A stretch of 64,000 nucleotides of DNA from Polynucleobacter sp. AP-Kaivos-20-H2 (GTDB lineage Bacteria > Pseudomonadota > Gammaproteobacteria > Burkholderiales > Burkholderiaceae): assembly GCF_018882215.1 (NCBI RefSeq), contig NZ_JACVOX010000001.1, forward strand, positions 372,001 through 436,000, written 5' to 3'. How positions within the stretch are numbered: position 1 is the first letter of the stretch; each line of letters begins with the position of its first letter. The notes beneath the pieces are model-generated. The model saw nothing but the letters and a program-made list of their open reading frames with translations, did no database searches and was not told the DNA's origin. The translations under genes and the position numbers were made by a program. Shown piece by piece: positions 7,945-16,241 of this stretch.

Positions 7945-9201
7945 TTAACTATCGAACAGTCCAGACTTTGCAATTGGTCTCATATACCCCTGACCTGGAG
8001 CCGTATCAGGATTTGTAGAGAAGTAAGAAATGACTAAATCACGATCTGGCGAAACATACAAACCTTGCCCCATGAAGCCAAGCTTGAACATGTCGCCATC
8101 AGGGAAAATATCATCCCATTGACGATTATTACTAATCACATAGTCATTCAAAGCAGCTGAGAATAGCGGCCCATCGGAGCCAGCCATATAAACATCATGG
8201 CTTGGCAATTCCTTGCGAATACGATGAAGAGTAGCGTCAGAAACTACCTTCGCGTCAGAAATCTTATTCCAACTCGGCGTGTAAAGCATTCCAAAGAGCA
8301 TCAGGTTACGTAGACGACTTGATACCAATCCATGCATACACTCAAGGTGGTCGTTAGCAGACAGATGGAGTTGCATATCACCATCTAAAGACATGTGCGA
8401 GAACACTCTTTCATCTACAGCATCTGAAAAGCGTTTATTCAAGACTTCTTCGATAAGTATGACAAGTGATTGCGTATTCGTTGAGCTATAGTCAAAACGC
8501 TTTCCCGGATCAATTTCTTTAGTGGCCGACTTCATGATGGAGCGTGTCGTCTCTATCTTATTTGTTACTGGATCAGGATAGCCAAACTCGGATCGGAAGA
8601 GGCGAGTCGCCATAGATGTAGGGTCATGCCTAGTGACATCATTCTCTAAGATATTAAGACCAGAAGCCATGTTAAGAATATCAATAATCTTCATGTCTTC
8701 CCATGCGGTACCACGAAAATCAGGGACATAGTGACTGTAAGTCTTCTTGTCATCAATCTTGCCTTCATCGATCAATTGCTCGATTAGTAAAGCTACGATT
8801 GGCTTTGCTGTCGATGCCCATAGATGACTATCTGTTGACCTCATTCCGGGATAGCACTCATAAACCACCTTGCCCATATGAGCAACTATGAATGCCTGAA
8901 TAAAACTCTTCGGACTATTCACAAAGTCATCAAGTGACAACTTACCGCAGACAGTTTCAGCCTCAATATTTCCGATTGCTTGATTGGGATCGCTAGGCAG
9001 AGGAACAGATGCTTTTCGGGGTGACACGATAGCAGTATGAAAAAAAGATGCTATGCGAGTATTGGCAAATAATGAAACATCGCCACCAGCGAGTGCATTT
9101 TCGTACTGAAACCCCCCCACCATCGCAAGAAACTCAGAATTAGAATAGCCAGCAAGTTCCTTGGTTACTGGCTGACGGCTAACATCTGCATCTTTTTTCA
9201 T
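7945..9201 (-). CDS. Beta-lactamase-family serine hydrolase (class C-like/EstB type)
   Basis: This 418-aa enzyme of the beta-lactamase/transpeptidase fold has the nucleophile motif STAK (S-x-x-K, about residue 130) followed by a helix and IDEGKIDDKKTYSHYVPDF. The second motif is Y-S-S (DYSSTNTQS, about 240). No signal peptide is evident, so it is probably a cytoplasmic esterase, amidase or peptidase rather than a secreted beta-lactamase. It sits alone in island B with a terminator at its end. The substrate is unknown. Confidence 0.8.
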   Translation of the reverse strand: MKKDADVSRQPVTKELAGYSNSEFLAMVGGFQYENALAGGDVSLFANTRIASFFHTAIVSPRKASVPLPSDPNQAIGNIEAETVCGKLSLDDFVNSPKSFIQAFIVAHMGKVVYECYPGMRSTDSHLWASTAKPIVALLIEQLIDEGKIDDKKTYSHYVPDFRGTAWEDMKIIDILNMASGLNILENDVTRHDPTSMATRLFRSEFGYPDPVTNKIETTRSIMKSATKEIDPGKRFDYSSTNTQSLVILIEEVLNKRFSDAVDERVFSHMSLDGDMQLHLSANDHLECMHGLVSSRLRNLMLFGMLYTPSWNKISDAKVVSDATLHRIRKELPSHDVYMAGSDGPLFSAALNDYVISNNRQWDDIFPDGDMFKLGFMGQGLYVSPDRDLVISYFSTNPDTAPGQGYMRPIAKSGLFDS

Positions 9202-9282
9202 GGTTTTTCTCGGTCAATTTTGATTCAAAATTTTAACAGGCGTCAATATAAGCAGCGCCCAGACATATATTGGCTTGATCGT

Positions 9283-9437
9283 CCTCAATTGGCCGTTCTC
9301 TGCCACCCAATCTGCCCTATTTCCGATTTTTCAATGTCCGCATAACCTTTGATAAGAGCCACCTGACCGTCACGTAACCGGACACTTCCGAGTCGGGTCA
9401 AACCGACACTAAATGGTATCGCGTTACACGACACTTG
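9283..9437. repeat. Internal copy of island right-end sequence with palindrome and integrase-leader remnant
   Basis: Bases 9283-9391 resemble 29660-29763 near the right end of island C (shared CTCTGCCACC and CGTAACCGGACA). At 9392-9407 is the palindrome GTCGGGTCAAACCGAC. Directly after it, CGTTACACGACACTTG (9422-9437) resembles the hairpin that precedes the large integrase genes elsewhere (21323-21338). No gene is seen from 9202 to 9492. The arrangement suggests a junction where an integrase gene was lost. Confidence 0.5.
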
Positions 9438-9492
9438 AATCTACTAAGGCCTCAATAAATATAGTTAAGGAGTTTGAATAATCTTTAAAGTA

Positions 9493-10011
9493 TTAATCTT
9501 GAGGTCTTTTTTCCAACAAATACGATGACAAGTCATTGTTGCCTGCAAGATGTAAAAGAAAGCGATATGCGATGTAGGGCAATATGATCAGCCAATATAA
9601 ACATAGGAGCGCCATAATATGGGCGATGTCCCCATCACCAAAATTGCGCATAGATTCAATAAATCCTTGATGCTTAAAAAAGCCCTCTGTTCCCGCAGCA
9701 GAATAACGCAGCATTAGGGCGACGATGGATGCGAAAGTTGTGCGAACGAAGATTGATAAATAAATAGTGAATTTCAGATTGGGCTTGAATATCACTCCAA
9801 CAGGAACAATCATTTCGGCGGTGAGCATGATTTTAGACATCACCAAGGCCTGAATCACAGCAAACCCATAGGACTCAATTCCCTTTTCTGGCATATGAAC
9901 AGCAGCTTGATTGTAAAAAGTAATCGCACAAAACCAGAGTGATAGGTAGGTAGCTACTAATGGCAGCTCCTTTAACATTTTCTTCATGTTTCCAAAAAAG
10001 CTAAATTTCAT
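9493..10011 (-). CDS. Predicted integral membrane protein, 172 aa
   Basis: The protein has about four hydrophobic helices: LVATYLSLWFCAITFY, FAVIQALVMSKIML, an SIFVRTTFASIVALML segment and LLCLYWLIILPYIAY. Both ends are probably cytoplasmic. I do not recognise a family. It is divergent from the outer membrane protein gene at 10134, and the 120 bases between them should hold both promoters. Confidence 0.55.
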   Translation of the reverse strand: MKFSFFGNMKKMLKELPLVATYLSLWFCAITFYNQAAVHMPEKGIESYGFAVIQALVMSKIMLTAEMIVPVGVIFKPNLKFTIYLSIFVRTTFASIVALMLRYSAAGTEGFFKHQGFIESMRNFGDGDIAHIMALLCLYWLIILPYIAYRFLLHLAGNNDLSSYLLEKRPQD

Positions 10012-10133
10012 TTAAGTCCGTTCAAAATAGGGAATTACATAGCCAAATCTACTACAAATAATCTTCTAAATATTACAATGCTATCATAATAAATATGATT
10101 TTTTTAAGCTTGCGAAGCCCCACCTTATACATC

Positions 10134-10976
10134 ATGCAGATGCATCAATTCAAAGCACTACTGACTATCCTGGTGCTATGTAACGTCAAACTTGCGCGCT
10201 CTCAAGATACAAATTTATTCTTCAAAGCGCTTACCCCAGGAGAAGAGAGACTCATTTCTACTGAACGGCAATTACAAGCTCAGGATGATGTCGCCTCAGT
10301 ACCAATTTATATCAACTTTGACCAAAAAGTAGGTCTAAAACATCAAGGCTCAACTCAATCTACCGAAATCGAGCCTTGGCTCCCCTACCGCATTAGTTCT
10401 GACTACAGCTATGTAGTGCATCCCCAAATCACGTATCAATCCTTTAGCAATTTCGATGGTTACTCCAGCTCGGGATTTAAACCAGTCATTATTGAAAGTT
10501 TTTTTACAAACACAGGTCAGTCCCGACTGAAGAATTCATTTGGTTTTGGTCCAATGGTACAGATCGGCACCAATATGCCTGCCATGTATGGCAGCTCACA
10601 AAATGCTGTGGGATACAGCATGGGCGCCATTCATCGAAGCGAGGATTGGATTGTGGGTGCTTATGCATATCAATCGTTTGGACTTGGAGCAATGCCGCTC
10701 AATGGTCCTAGCGCCAATAATGTTGGATTTCAACCTTTTATCACCTACATCACCAAAAGATATGGGAACATTACCCTTGATTGTGAATCGATCACGAATA
10801 TGGATACCGGCGCCCGTGCCTATCCGATTAATTTAATGGGTAGCAAATTAGTTGAAGTGGCTGACCTACCCTTGCTATTTACAATTGGTGCTCGGTACTA
10901 CTCGGTCAATACCAACCTAGGTGGCGCGCAAGGTTGGGGTGGGCGGATCGGGCTTACCTATGCTTTTTCACATTAA
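10134..10976 (+). CDS. Predicted outer membrane beta-barrel protein
   Basis: The ATG at 10134 (MQMHQFKALLTILVLC) gives a clean signal peptide ending near ARS-QD. An upstream in-frame ATG at 10095 would add 13 residues and spoil it. The mature part of about 255 aa is rich in alternating aromatic/glycine strands (SYVVHPQITYQSF, FGFGPMVQIGTN, GGRIGLTYAFSH) and ends in an aromatic-containing strand, as beta-barrels do. It sits 19 bases before the amidohydrolase gene. Its role is unknown; uptake of a substrate for the next enzyme is a guess from proximity. Confidence 0.6.
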   Translation: MQMHQFKALLTILVLCNVKLARSQDTNLFFKALTPGEERLISTERQLQAQDDVASVPIYINFDQKVGLKHQGSTQSTEIEPWLPYRISSDYSYVVHPQITYQSFSNFDGYSSSGFKPVIIESFFTNTGQSRLKNSFGFGPMVQIGTNMPAMYGSSQNAVGYSMGAIHRSEDWIVGAYAYQSFGLGAMPLNGPSANNVGFQPFITYITKRYGNITLDCESITNMDTGARAYPINLMGSKLVEVADLPLLFTIGARYYSVNTNLGGAQGWGGRIGLTYAFSH

Positions 10977-10995
10977 TACCTTATAAAGTTAACTT

Positions 10996-12633
10996 ATGAC
11001 ATCAAATCAAACCCTTTACTTCAACGGTAATATTTTGACCATGGCCGGCGATCAACCTGAATATGTTGAAGCAGTATTGGTGAAAGATGGAAAAATTGCT
11101 TTTACTGGTAACAAACAAGAGGCAAACGCTTTGTCCAGCCCAGATGCCAAAATGCATGACCTACATGGTCACACCTTAACCCCAGGATTTATTGACACTT
11201 GGGGACACTTTGGTTTGTTTGCTCAACAAACATTAAGTTTGAATGTTGGTTACTTCGCTGACAATCCTCCGCGCAGTAGATCTGAGTTAATTGCACAACT
11301 GAAAAAAGACGGCAAGCTTCTTAATGGATGGTTGATCGCAGCCGAGTACATGGATGGCTTAATGAAAGACGGACCATTAACTATTGCTGATTTAGATGCT
11401 GCTTTTCCAGATACGCCGGTACTTGTTCAAAACATTTCCACACTAGCGGGCTTGTTTAATACAGCTGGCCTAAAAAAACTAGGCATTACTGCAGATACTA
11501 AAGTTGAGTCTGGCACGATCGTAGTTGATCCGACTACTCATCAAATGACGGGCATCATTATTGGGCTACCCTATCTGAACGCAGTTGCTGCGGCTTATGG
11601 CCAATTTTCTCAGGATCTCACTTTTAAGACTTATCAAAGCGCAGAGAAAATTTATGCCTCATATGGCACTACGACTGCCCAGCACTATCAAGCCAGTCCT
11701 GAAGACATTCAATTGATGCGTCTCGCATCTGATAGCGGTGTTATTTCAATTGATTTAATTGCCCTCCCAATGAGCGATACGGTTGACACCCTACTACAAG
11801 GGAATCCCAACTATTCCTTTGGTGTCTACAGCAACGTTGATCGAGGCTTTAAGGTTGCAGGCATATTGATGTCAACAGATGGAGGGCCGCAGCTCAAGCT
11901 TGCTTACCTCTCTAAACCCTACAACGATACCACTGGCTTTCCGGATGGCTGGCGGGGTATGGCTTACTACACTCAAGATCAGGTTGATCACTACACTAAG
12001 TTGGCCTACGAAAAAAATATCCCGTTCTTTTGCTACAGCAATGGTGATGCAGGCATTGATATGGCCTTAGCCGCGATAAAAAAAGCAATTGCAGAAACTG
12101 GGATTACGGAAGATCGCCGCTCGACCATCTCCCATTCATTTTTTGCAAGGGAAGATCAGCTTGATGATTACAAAGCAAATCATATTATTGCCATTACTTT
12201 ATCCAATCACATATGGTTATATGGAGATATCTATTTAGAGATCGTTGGTGAGGAACGCTCCGATCATTTTTGCCCCATGATGACAGCGCATAACAAAGGG
12301 ATAGTAGTGGGAATCCATAATGACGTTCCCTCTTCTGGTCCGGACTGCTTATTTACTATTTGGAGTGCAGTCAATCGTAAAACAATGTCTGGAAAAACAT
12401 TGGGTACTCAGGAAAAGATGGATCCTTACCTAGCATTGCAGGCGTTCACATGTAATGCTGCTTATGTATATCGCGAGGAGAATACGAAGGGTAAGATCCT
12501 GCCTGGCATGTTGGCAGATTTAGTGGAGTTGGATCAAAATCCTTTAACGATTGATCCAGATGCAATCAAAGACATCAAGGTAGTCAACACCATCAAAAAT
12601 GGCAAAGTGATTTACTCCAGGAGTGTCGAGTAG
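10996..12633 (+). CDS. YtcJ-like amidohydrolase family protein
   Basis: This 545-aa member of the amidohydrolase superfamily has an N-terminal urease-like beta-sandwich (MTSNQTLYFNGNILTM...), a TIM barrel and the C-terminal return to the sandwich (KILPGMLADLVELDQNPL). The usual metal-binding H-x-H after the first strand reads GFIDTWGHF here, with Trp in the place of the first His, so the metal site may be unusual. Later conserved pieces (ISHSFF, VVGIHNDVPSSGPD) are present. The substrate is unknown. It probably shares a transcript with the barrel gene before it. Confidence 0.8.
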   Translation: MTSNQTLYFNGNILTMAGDQPEYVEAVLVKDGKIAFTGNKQEANALSSPDAKMHDLHGHTLTPGFIDTWGHFGLFAQQTLSLNVGYFADNPPRSRSELIAQLKKDGKLLNGWLIAAEYMDGLMKDGPLTIADLDAAFPDTPVLVQNISTLAGLFNTAGLKKLGITADTKVESGTIVVDPTTHQMTGIIIGLPYLNAVAAAYGQFSQDLTFKTYQSAEKIYASYGTTTAQHYQASPEDIQLMRLASDSGVISIDLIALPMSDTVDTLLQGNPNYSFGVYSNVDRGFKVAGILMSTDGGPQLKLAYLSKPYNDTTGFPDGWRGMAYYTQDQVDHYTKLAYEKNIPFFCYSNGDAGIDMALAAIKKAIAETGITEDRRSTISHSFFAREDQLDDYKANHIIAITLSNHIWLYGDIYLEIVGEERSDHFCPMMTAHNKGIVVGIHNDVPSSGPDCLFTIWSAVNRKTMSGKTLGTQEKMDPYLALQAFTCNAAYVYREENTKGKILPGMLADLVELDQNPLTIDPDAIKDIKVVNTIKNGKVIYSRSVE

Positions 12634-12756
12634 ACTTAAGAATGCATCGGATTCATCGGATTCATCGACGAGAGTATTCACTTGAGCTTATAGCAATCAT
12701 CAAACCAATTAAACACAATTGATCAGCCTGAAACACTATTAATTTAAGAGAATTTT

Positions 12757-12801
12757 TGGCCTGCCCAGCACGATTCGAACGTGCGACCTACGCCTTAGAA
12801 G
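12757..12801. repeat. tRNA-Arg 3'-end direct repeat 3 (B/C island junction)
   Basis: Forty-five bases are identical to 45751-45795 and end in the anticodon loop of the parent tRNA-Arg. The repeat divides island B from island C. Sequence to its right (AGCTTAAAAAATGAGC...) follows the same pattern as after repeats 2 and 4. Confidence 0.93.
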
Positions 12802-12975
12802 CTTAAAAAATGAGCTAAAACAATAGCTTAGACAATGACATAAGCCCGACAAGATCAGGTGTTCAGTAGGCACCGAGATCTGTGGTTCGTAGTGGAATTC
12901 TCTGGTTAGTGTCTAGCATTAACAGAAGTAGAGTCGGTTAAACCGACAGTAAATCATCAAGTTCAAAAAAGGCTT
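12802..12975. repeat. Left-end arm of island C with palindrome
   Basis: There is no gene here. The sequence is similar to the left arm of island B (shared AATAGCTTAGACAATG, AAGCCCGACAAGATCAGG, GCACCGAGATC). The palindrome GTCGGTTAAACCGAC is at 12933-12947. The bases after it (GGCTTTACCGTACTTACC) resemble part of the ~120-bp unit at 21384, suggesting a shortened copy. Confidence 0.65.
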
Positions 12976-12983
12976 TACCGTAC

Positions 12984-13661
12984 TTACCTTTCTGGTGGAG
13001 CTACTACTGGAGCATTTTCTTTGACTATCTCAGGATTATCTTGAGCTTTATTGATTGGCTCTTGGGCATCCTTGGCTTCAATCAAAGGTTCAGCAGAAAT
13101 AGTTAGTCTAGCCTCAGACCCATCAGGCTGAGGTTTAAATAAAATAACCAATATCGCTACCCCCAAAATGACCCCCAAAGATAAAGCTGCTTGTATAGGA
13201 AATACAGTTTGGTAACTGGCTATCTTTTCCTTAATCAAAATTGAAATTTTTCGCACAATCTTTGCTGCAGAATTTTCTTTGTTTTTACTAGTAATGGGTT
13301 TGGGACTTTTCTCTACTAACTCTTTTTGCTCCAACCGCTCTGAGGTAACAGGCTTTGGGGTCAATAGCTCCTTGACAGGAGCTTGAGGAGTCTCTGGCAT
13401 GATTTGCAAATCAAGTGCTTGCTGCTTTATCAAAAAAGCCTCCTCTTCGCTTAATCCTAATGCTAATGCAATCTTTTTTGCAGCAACCATTTTGATTGAT
13501 TCAGAATAGAAGGCATTACTTTGCCCATTTTCTATTTGTTCAATATGTGTTTTGGAAAGAGTAACTTCTCTAGCTAAATCTTCAATTGATATTTCTTTTG
13601 CTTCTCTAGCTTTTTTGAAATTTTCCCCTAATATATAAGCGATAGAAGAGTGATTTTTCAT
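12984..13661 (-). CDS. RodZ-like helix-turn-helix membrane protein
   Basis: This 225-aa protein has the RodZ N-terminal layout. A Xre-type HTH (about residues 10-65, ISIEDLAREVTLSKTHIEQIENG) is followed by a Pro/Lys-rich linker, a single transmembrane helix (AALSLGVILGVAILVILF, about 158-175) and a short acidic periplasmic tail. RodZ links the MreB cytoskeleton to wall synthesis; this shorter version lacks a large periplasmic beta-domain. It stands 18 bases downstream of a bactofilin gene, so the pair may form a small cytoskeletal operon carried as island cargo. Confidence 0.75.
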   Translation of the reverse strand: MKNHSSIAYILGENFKKAREAKEISIEDLAREVTLSKTHIEQIENGQSNAFYSESIKMVAAKKIALALGLSEEEAFLIKQQALDLQIMPETPQAPVKELLTPKPVTSERLEQKELVEKSPKPITSKNKENSAAKIVRKISILIKEKIASYQTVFPIQAALSLGVILGVAILVILFKPQPDGSEARLTISAEPLIEAKDAQEPINKAQDNPEIVKENAPVVAPPER

Positions 13662-13679
13662 AATAATTAGACTATGAAT

Positions 13680-14120
13680 CTAGACAAATGATTGGTTTGT
13701 GTTTATTGAGACAGTCTGCAGATTATCAGCAAGCTTTTGGTCTGGATCAAAGCAATTTAGCCTGCCATTGACTTTGGCTTCTGGGTGAATATTAAGCTGC
13801 TTACACTGAATATCACCTCGAATAATAGCGCTCGGATAAATCTCAACGGAACCACTGGCAAAAATATTGCCATCTACGGTACCCACAATAATTAAGTTAG
13901 CCCAATAGATGTTGCCTTGAATATGGGCTGATTTATCAATCACTAGGATACCAATCCCGCCATCAGCCTCCAAAATATCACCTGTAATTTTTCCCAAAAT
14001 GCGGAAGTTTCCATTGGCCTCTAGCTTGCCCTCAATGGTACTGCCCTCGCCCAAAATGCCCTGAAAAGGCATTTTTTTATATTGGGTTAAGTTTGAGGTT
14101 TTGTTGAACAATGTTATCAA
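13680..14120 (-). CDS. Bactofilin family cytoskeletal protein
   Basis: This 146-aa protein has a central DUF583 beta-helix (about residues 18-125). It is recognisable from repeated short strands with turn glycines: GEGSTIEGKLEANGNFRILG, then GNIYWANLIIVGTVDGNI. Bactofilins polymerise without nucleotide into membrane-associated filaments that position wall enzymes or polysaccharide synthases. It is translated upstream of the RodZ-like gene. The polysaccharide genes of the same island are a possible client, but this is only proximity. Confidence 0.88.
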   Translation of the reverse strand: MITLFNKTSNLTQYKKMPFQGILGEGSTIEGKLEANGNFRILGKITGDILEADGGIGILVIDKSAHIQGNIYWANLIIVGTVDGNIFASGSVEIYPSAIIRGDIQCKQLNIHPEAKVNGRLNCFDPDQKLADNLQTVSINTNQSFV

Positions 14121-14384
14121 TCAGGGCTAAATTTTTTTACATAATAATGCCAAACAGTGGCTATTTGAAGAAATGGGCACTCTAGATTAACTATAACAAA
14201 TAACGATCTAAAAAAACCTCTTAATAAGGACAAAAAAGGAAAGAAGGTCTGATCTTTAAAGAGTCGCAGAGTCGACCAAAGTCCGCCAGGATCAGCTTTA
14301 GGGTTGGTTTAGTTGACACATCGGAGAGACTTCCAAGATCTACTACGCCCTTTCTGGGGTACTCAATAAGATGAATGAGCTCGG

Positions 14385-14675
14385 TCAGGAACGAGCCAGT
14401 TCAGCCTGTCCAGCGCGAATCTTCTGCCTAGCTCGTTCTGCCTTTACTGCAGCCTGATCCTGCTTAACCCGATCTTTCATTGATTTAAGCCTAGCCTGCT
14501 CTGGGCTTAATGGCTTGATTGTGGCTACTTCACTAATAAGTGCAGGATAGGTAAGGACAGAATTCATTCCAAACTGATATTGAAGAATTAATCGTGCGTG
14601 TATTGGGCTATCAGCAAATACCGCTGTTTTAACCAATTGACCTTTTACACGCACACCGGCTTGATACTTGTTCAT
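14385..14675 (-). CDS. Mobile-module protein 1 (96 aa, unknown)
   Basis: A 96-aa basic protein (MNKYQAGVRVKGQLVKT...) has a long charged C-terminal helix (KDRVKQDQAAVKAERARQK). It is nearly identical to the product at 33008-33298 in island D, with the N- and C-thirds unchanged and differences clustered around residues 38-58. The family is not recognised. It follows module protein 2 by 17 bases and marks the left edge of the conserved recombinase module. Confidence 0.72.
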   Translation of the reverse strand: MNKYQAGVRVKGQLVKTAVFADSPIHARLILQYQFGMNSVLTYPALISEVATIKPLSPEQARLKSMKDRVKQDQAAVKAERARQKIRAGQAELARS

Positions 14676-14692
14676 ACAAGTATTTAGTTAGT

Positions 14693-15133
14693 CTACTTTC
14701 CAAAGCCACTTCTTAGCTTGGCGCTGGCTATATCAATTTGAGTATCAAGCTCCCCTGCTTCTACAGCAACTTTAACCGCCTCTAGGGCTTTGATTAAGTC
14801 TTCAGCGCTATCAACCTGAATACTAGGCTTACCTTTAGCCAATTCAATCGTCCATCTTCCGTACTTAATAGCTACGCACACTTTGCCCTCCTCAGTCTGA
14901 AACCACCAGGGCTTAATGCGTTTGGGCACCTCTACTTGCTTACGCACACCAGTATGAGCATCTTTAATACTGCGGAATTTCATAAGCACAAATGGCGTTC
15001 CTGAAATCTGTCCTTTAGCTAACTGGATCTGCTCCCACAAATGGCTCGATAACTTATTTCTACGAATAACAATGGCTGGCTGATGTGTTGGCTTTTTTAG
15101 AGCCACGAGTTTTAAAGAATTTAATGCGCTCAT
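14693..15133 (-). CDS. Mobile-module protein 2 (146 aa, DUF6641-like)
   Basis: The protein opens MSALNSLKLVALKKP, then a basic segment RRNKLSSHLWEQIQLAKGQ, a PKRIKPWWF motif and a helical C-terminus ending KLRSGFGK. This matches my memory of DUF6641 proteins, which I associate with integrative elements; the function is unknown. The paralogue at 33316-33756 has the same length and framework. It is transcribed leftwards from the repeat-rich control region, divergent from module protein 3. Confidence 0.7.
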   Translation of the reverse strand: MSALNSLKLVALKKPTHQPAIVIRRNKLSSHLWEQIQLAKGQISGTPFVLMKFRSIKDAHTGVRKQVEVPKRIKPWWFQTEEGKVCVAIKYGRWTIELAKGKPSIQVDSAEDLIKALEAVKVAVEAGELDTQIDIASAKLRSGFGK

Positions 15134-15455
15134 TTAATTTCTCCTTATTTGTGAATGGGCGCATATAAGTTAATTTCGAATTAGAAAATGGACTACCTCT
15201 ATTTAGATCATGAATAAATTGGCTAATTTTAGAAAGAAAAAATATGGTTTTTATTAACGAGGGATAAATATTTACGAGTCGCGTAATGAGTTGCATTGAG
15301 ATGCGATTAAAAAAGAAGTTGCAGTGAGTTGCTGTATTGGGAACAAATGAGTAACTCTGATCTGCAACTCAAGCAACAGCATCTGTATTTGGTCTCGCCT
15401 CTCAAAGCATCTCAAGCAACATCGCGACTTCTTTCAAACTTAAAGGAGATTAAAA
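15134..15455. promoter_or_regulatory. Divergent control region with iteron-like GTTGC motifs (island C copy)
   Basis: This is a gene-free divergent region. The motif GTTGC(A)TTGAG(A/T)TGC occurs once forward (15290-15304) and twice inverted (within 15364-15383 and 15407-15425), with a further GTTGC pair at 15315-15334. A short palindrome TTACG-N5-CGTAA lies at 15272-15286. The whole arrangement recurs at 33883-34002. It could be an operator set for both operons or a replication origin. A good ribosome binding site (AAAGGAG) precedes the gene at 15456. Confidence 0.65.
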
Positions 15456-15983
15456 ATGAAAGAAATAACAGCCCGTTTATGGGAAAACAAAATGTATGGA
15501 ACTACATATGGAAAAGGACAATACCGAAAAGCCATCTATAACGGCACATTGGAGTTAAACGATCCTTATGCCAAGTATTTATTGGACTTTGAGGAGATAG
15601 CTGATTGGTTTCACTTTACAAAAGCACCATTGCATCAACAAATGGCCAAGAACTTGGACAATATTCCCGAAAATGAATCTGGGGTGTTTATGACCTGGCT
15701 ATATCGATATGAGCAAGGTATCAAAACTGCAATTGGTGGATATGCTGCATTAGATCTAAACAAGAATCGCATTTTGATTCAAGTGGATGATCAAGACCTT
15801 CAAATAAGCGAGCATTGGGAATTACCTGTGCGCAACTGCATCGCTAGAATTCCAGGAAAGCCAACCCCTGCGCTGATTGCTACAACCTTATCAGAGTTAA
15901 ATTCCCCTCAAAAACCCGCTACAAACGGTGGATTTATTGGGAGAAATAAGCAACTACTTGAGGGGCTATTAAACAGCGTATAG
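15456..15983 (+). CDS. Mobile-module protein 3 (175 aa, unknown)
   Basis: The start at 15456 is fixed by AAAGGAGATTAAAA directly upstream. The soluble protein (MKEITARLWENKMYGTTYGK...) has a Trp/Tyr-rich first half and a Pro/Asn-rich tail. The paralogue at 34067-34594 has the same length and very similar sequence, differing mainly at residues 65-80 and near the C-terminus. No family is recognised. Strong conservation between two islands argues that it is a core function of the element and not cargo. Confidence 0.75.
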   Translation: MKEITARLWENKMYGTTYGKGQYRKAIYNGTLELNDPYAKYLLDFEEIADWFHFTKAPLHQQMAKNLDNIPENESGVFMTWLYRYEQGIKTAIGGYAALDLNKNRILIQVDDQDLQISEHWELPVRNCIARIPGKPTPALIATTLSELNSPQKPATNGGFIGRNKQLLEGLLNSV

Positions 15984-16088
15984 CGCGAATTTGAGGTGTT
16001 ACACGAGGATCGCTGTTTTAAGTCCGTTTAGCTGTTGTCTAAATCTCACGAAAAGAAGCGATCTTTTATAAATACTGCATAAAGAACA

Positions 16089-16116
16089 GGTTAAGAAAAT
16101 TGTACTTTTCTTAACC
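16089..16116. repeat. Conserved 11-bp-arm hairpin upstream of the small recombinase
   Basis: GGTTAAGAAAA and TTTTCTTAACC are perfect inverted arms around a 6-base loop. There is no T-tract. The island D copy (34697-34730) keeps an 11-bp stem in a shifted register (GCAGGTTAAGA/TCTTAACCTGC), so pairing is conserved while flanks differ. A role as an operator, RNA hairpin or recombinase arm site is possible. Confidence 0.55.
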
Positions 16117-16241
16117 CGCCTTGTAAGTCATTGATTCTTGGAAGATCTTTTTTGATGACCAAGCACACAAATTTCGGTCGACCTTTTGAGACTTAGAAAA
16201 CATACTAAATACGCACTTTTTATTTATCTAAGGAGCATTAA

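Noticed and set aside
6038..12801. Insertion sequences as the cause of the repeats
   Set aside because: No transposase ORF or terminal inverted repeats were found; the repeats coincide exactly with the 3' end of a tRNA gene, which fits site-specific integration.
14121..14384. Small RNA or gene between bactofilin and module protein 1
   Set aside because: Only fragments similar to other element arms are visible (GAGTCGACCAAAGTCCGCC); no ORF, promoter or terminator is convincing.
15272..15425. Repeats in the divergent region as a CRISPR array
   Set aside because: Motifs are short, in both orientations and unevenly spaced, with no cas gene anywhere in the window.
15329..15541. 70-aa plus-strand ORF ahead of the 175-aa gene
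   Set aside because: It overlaps the conserved gene in another frame and lacks a ribosome binding site; the island D copy has no such ORF.
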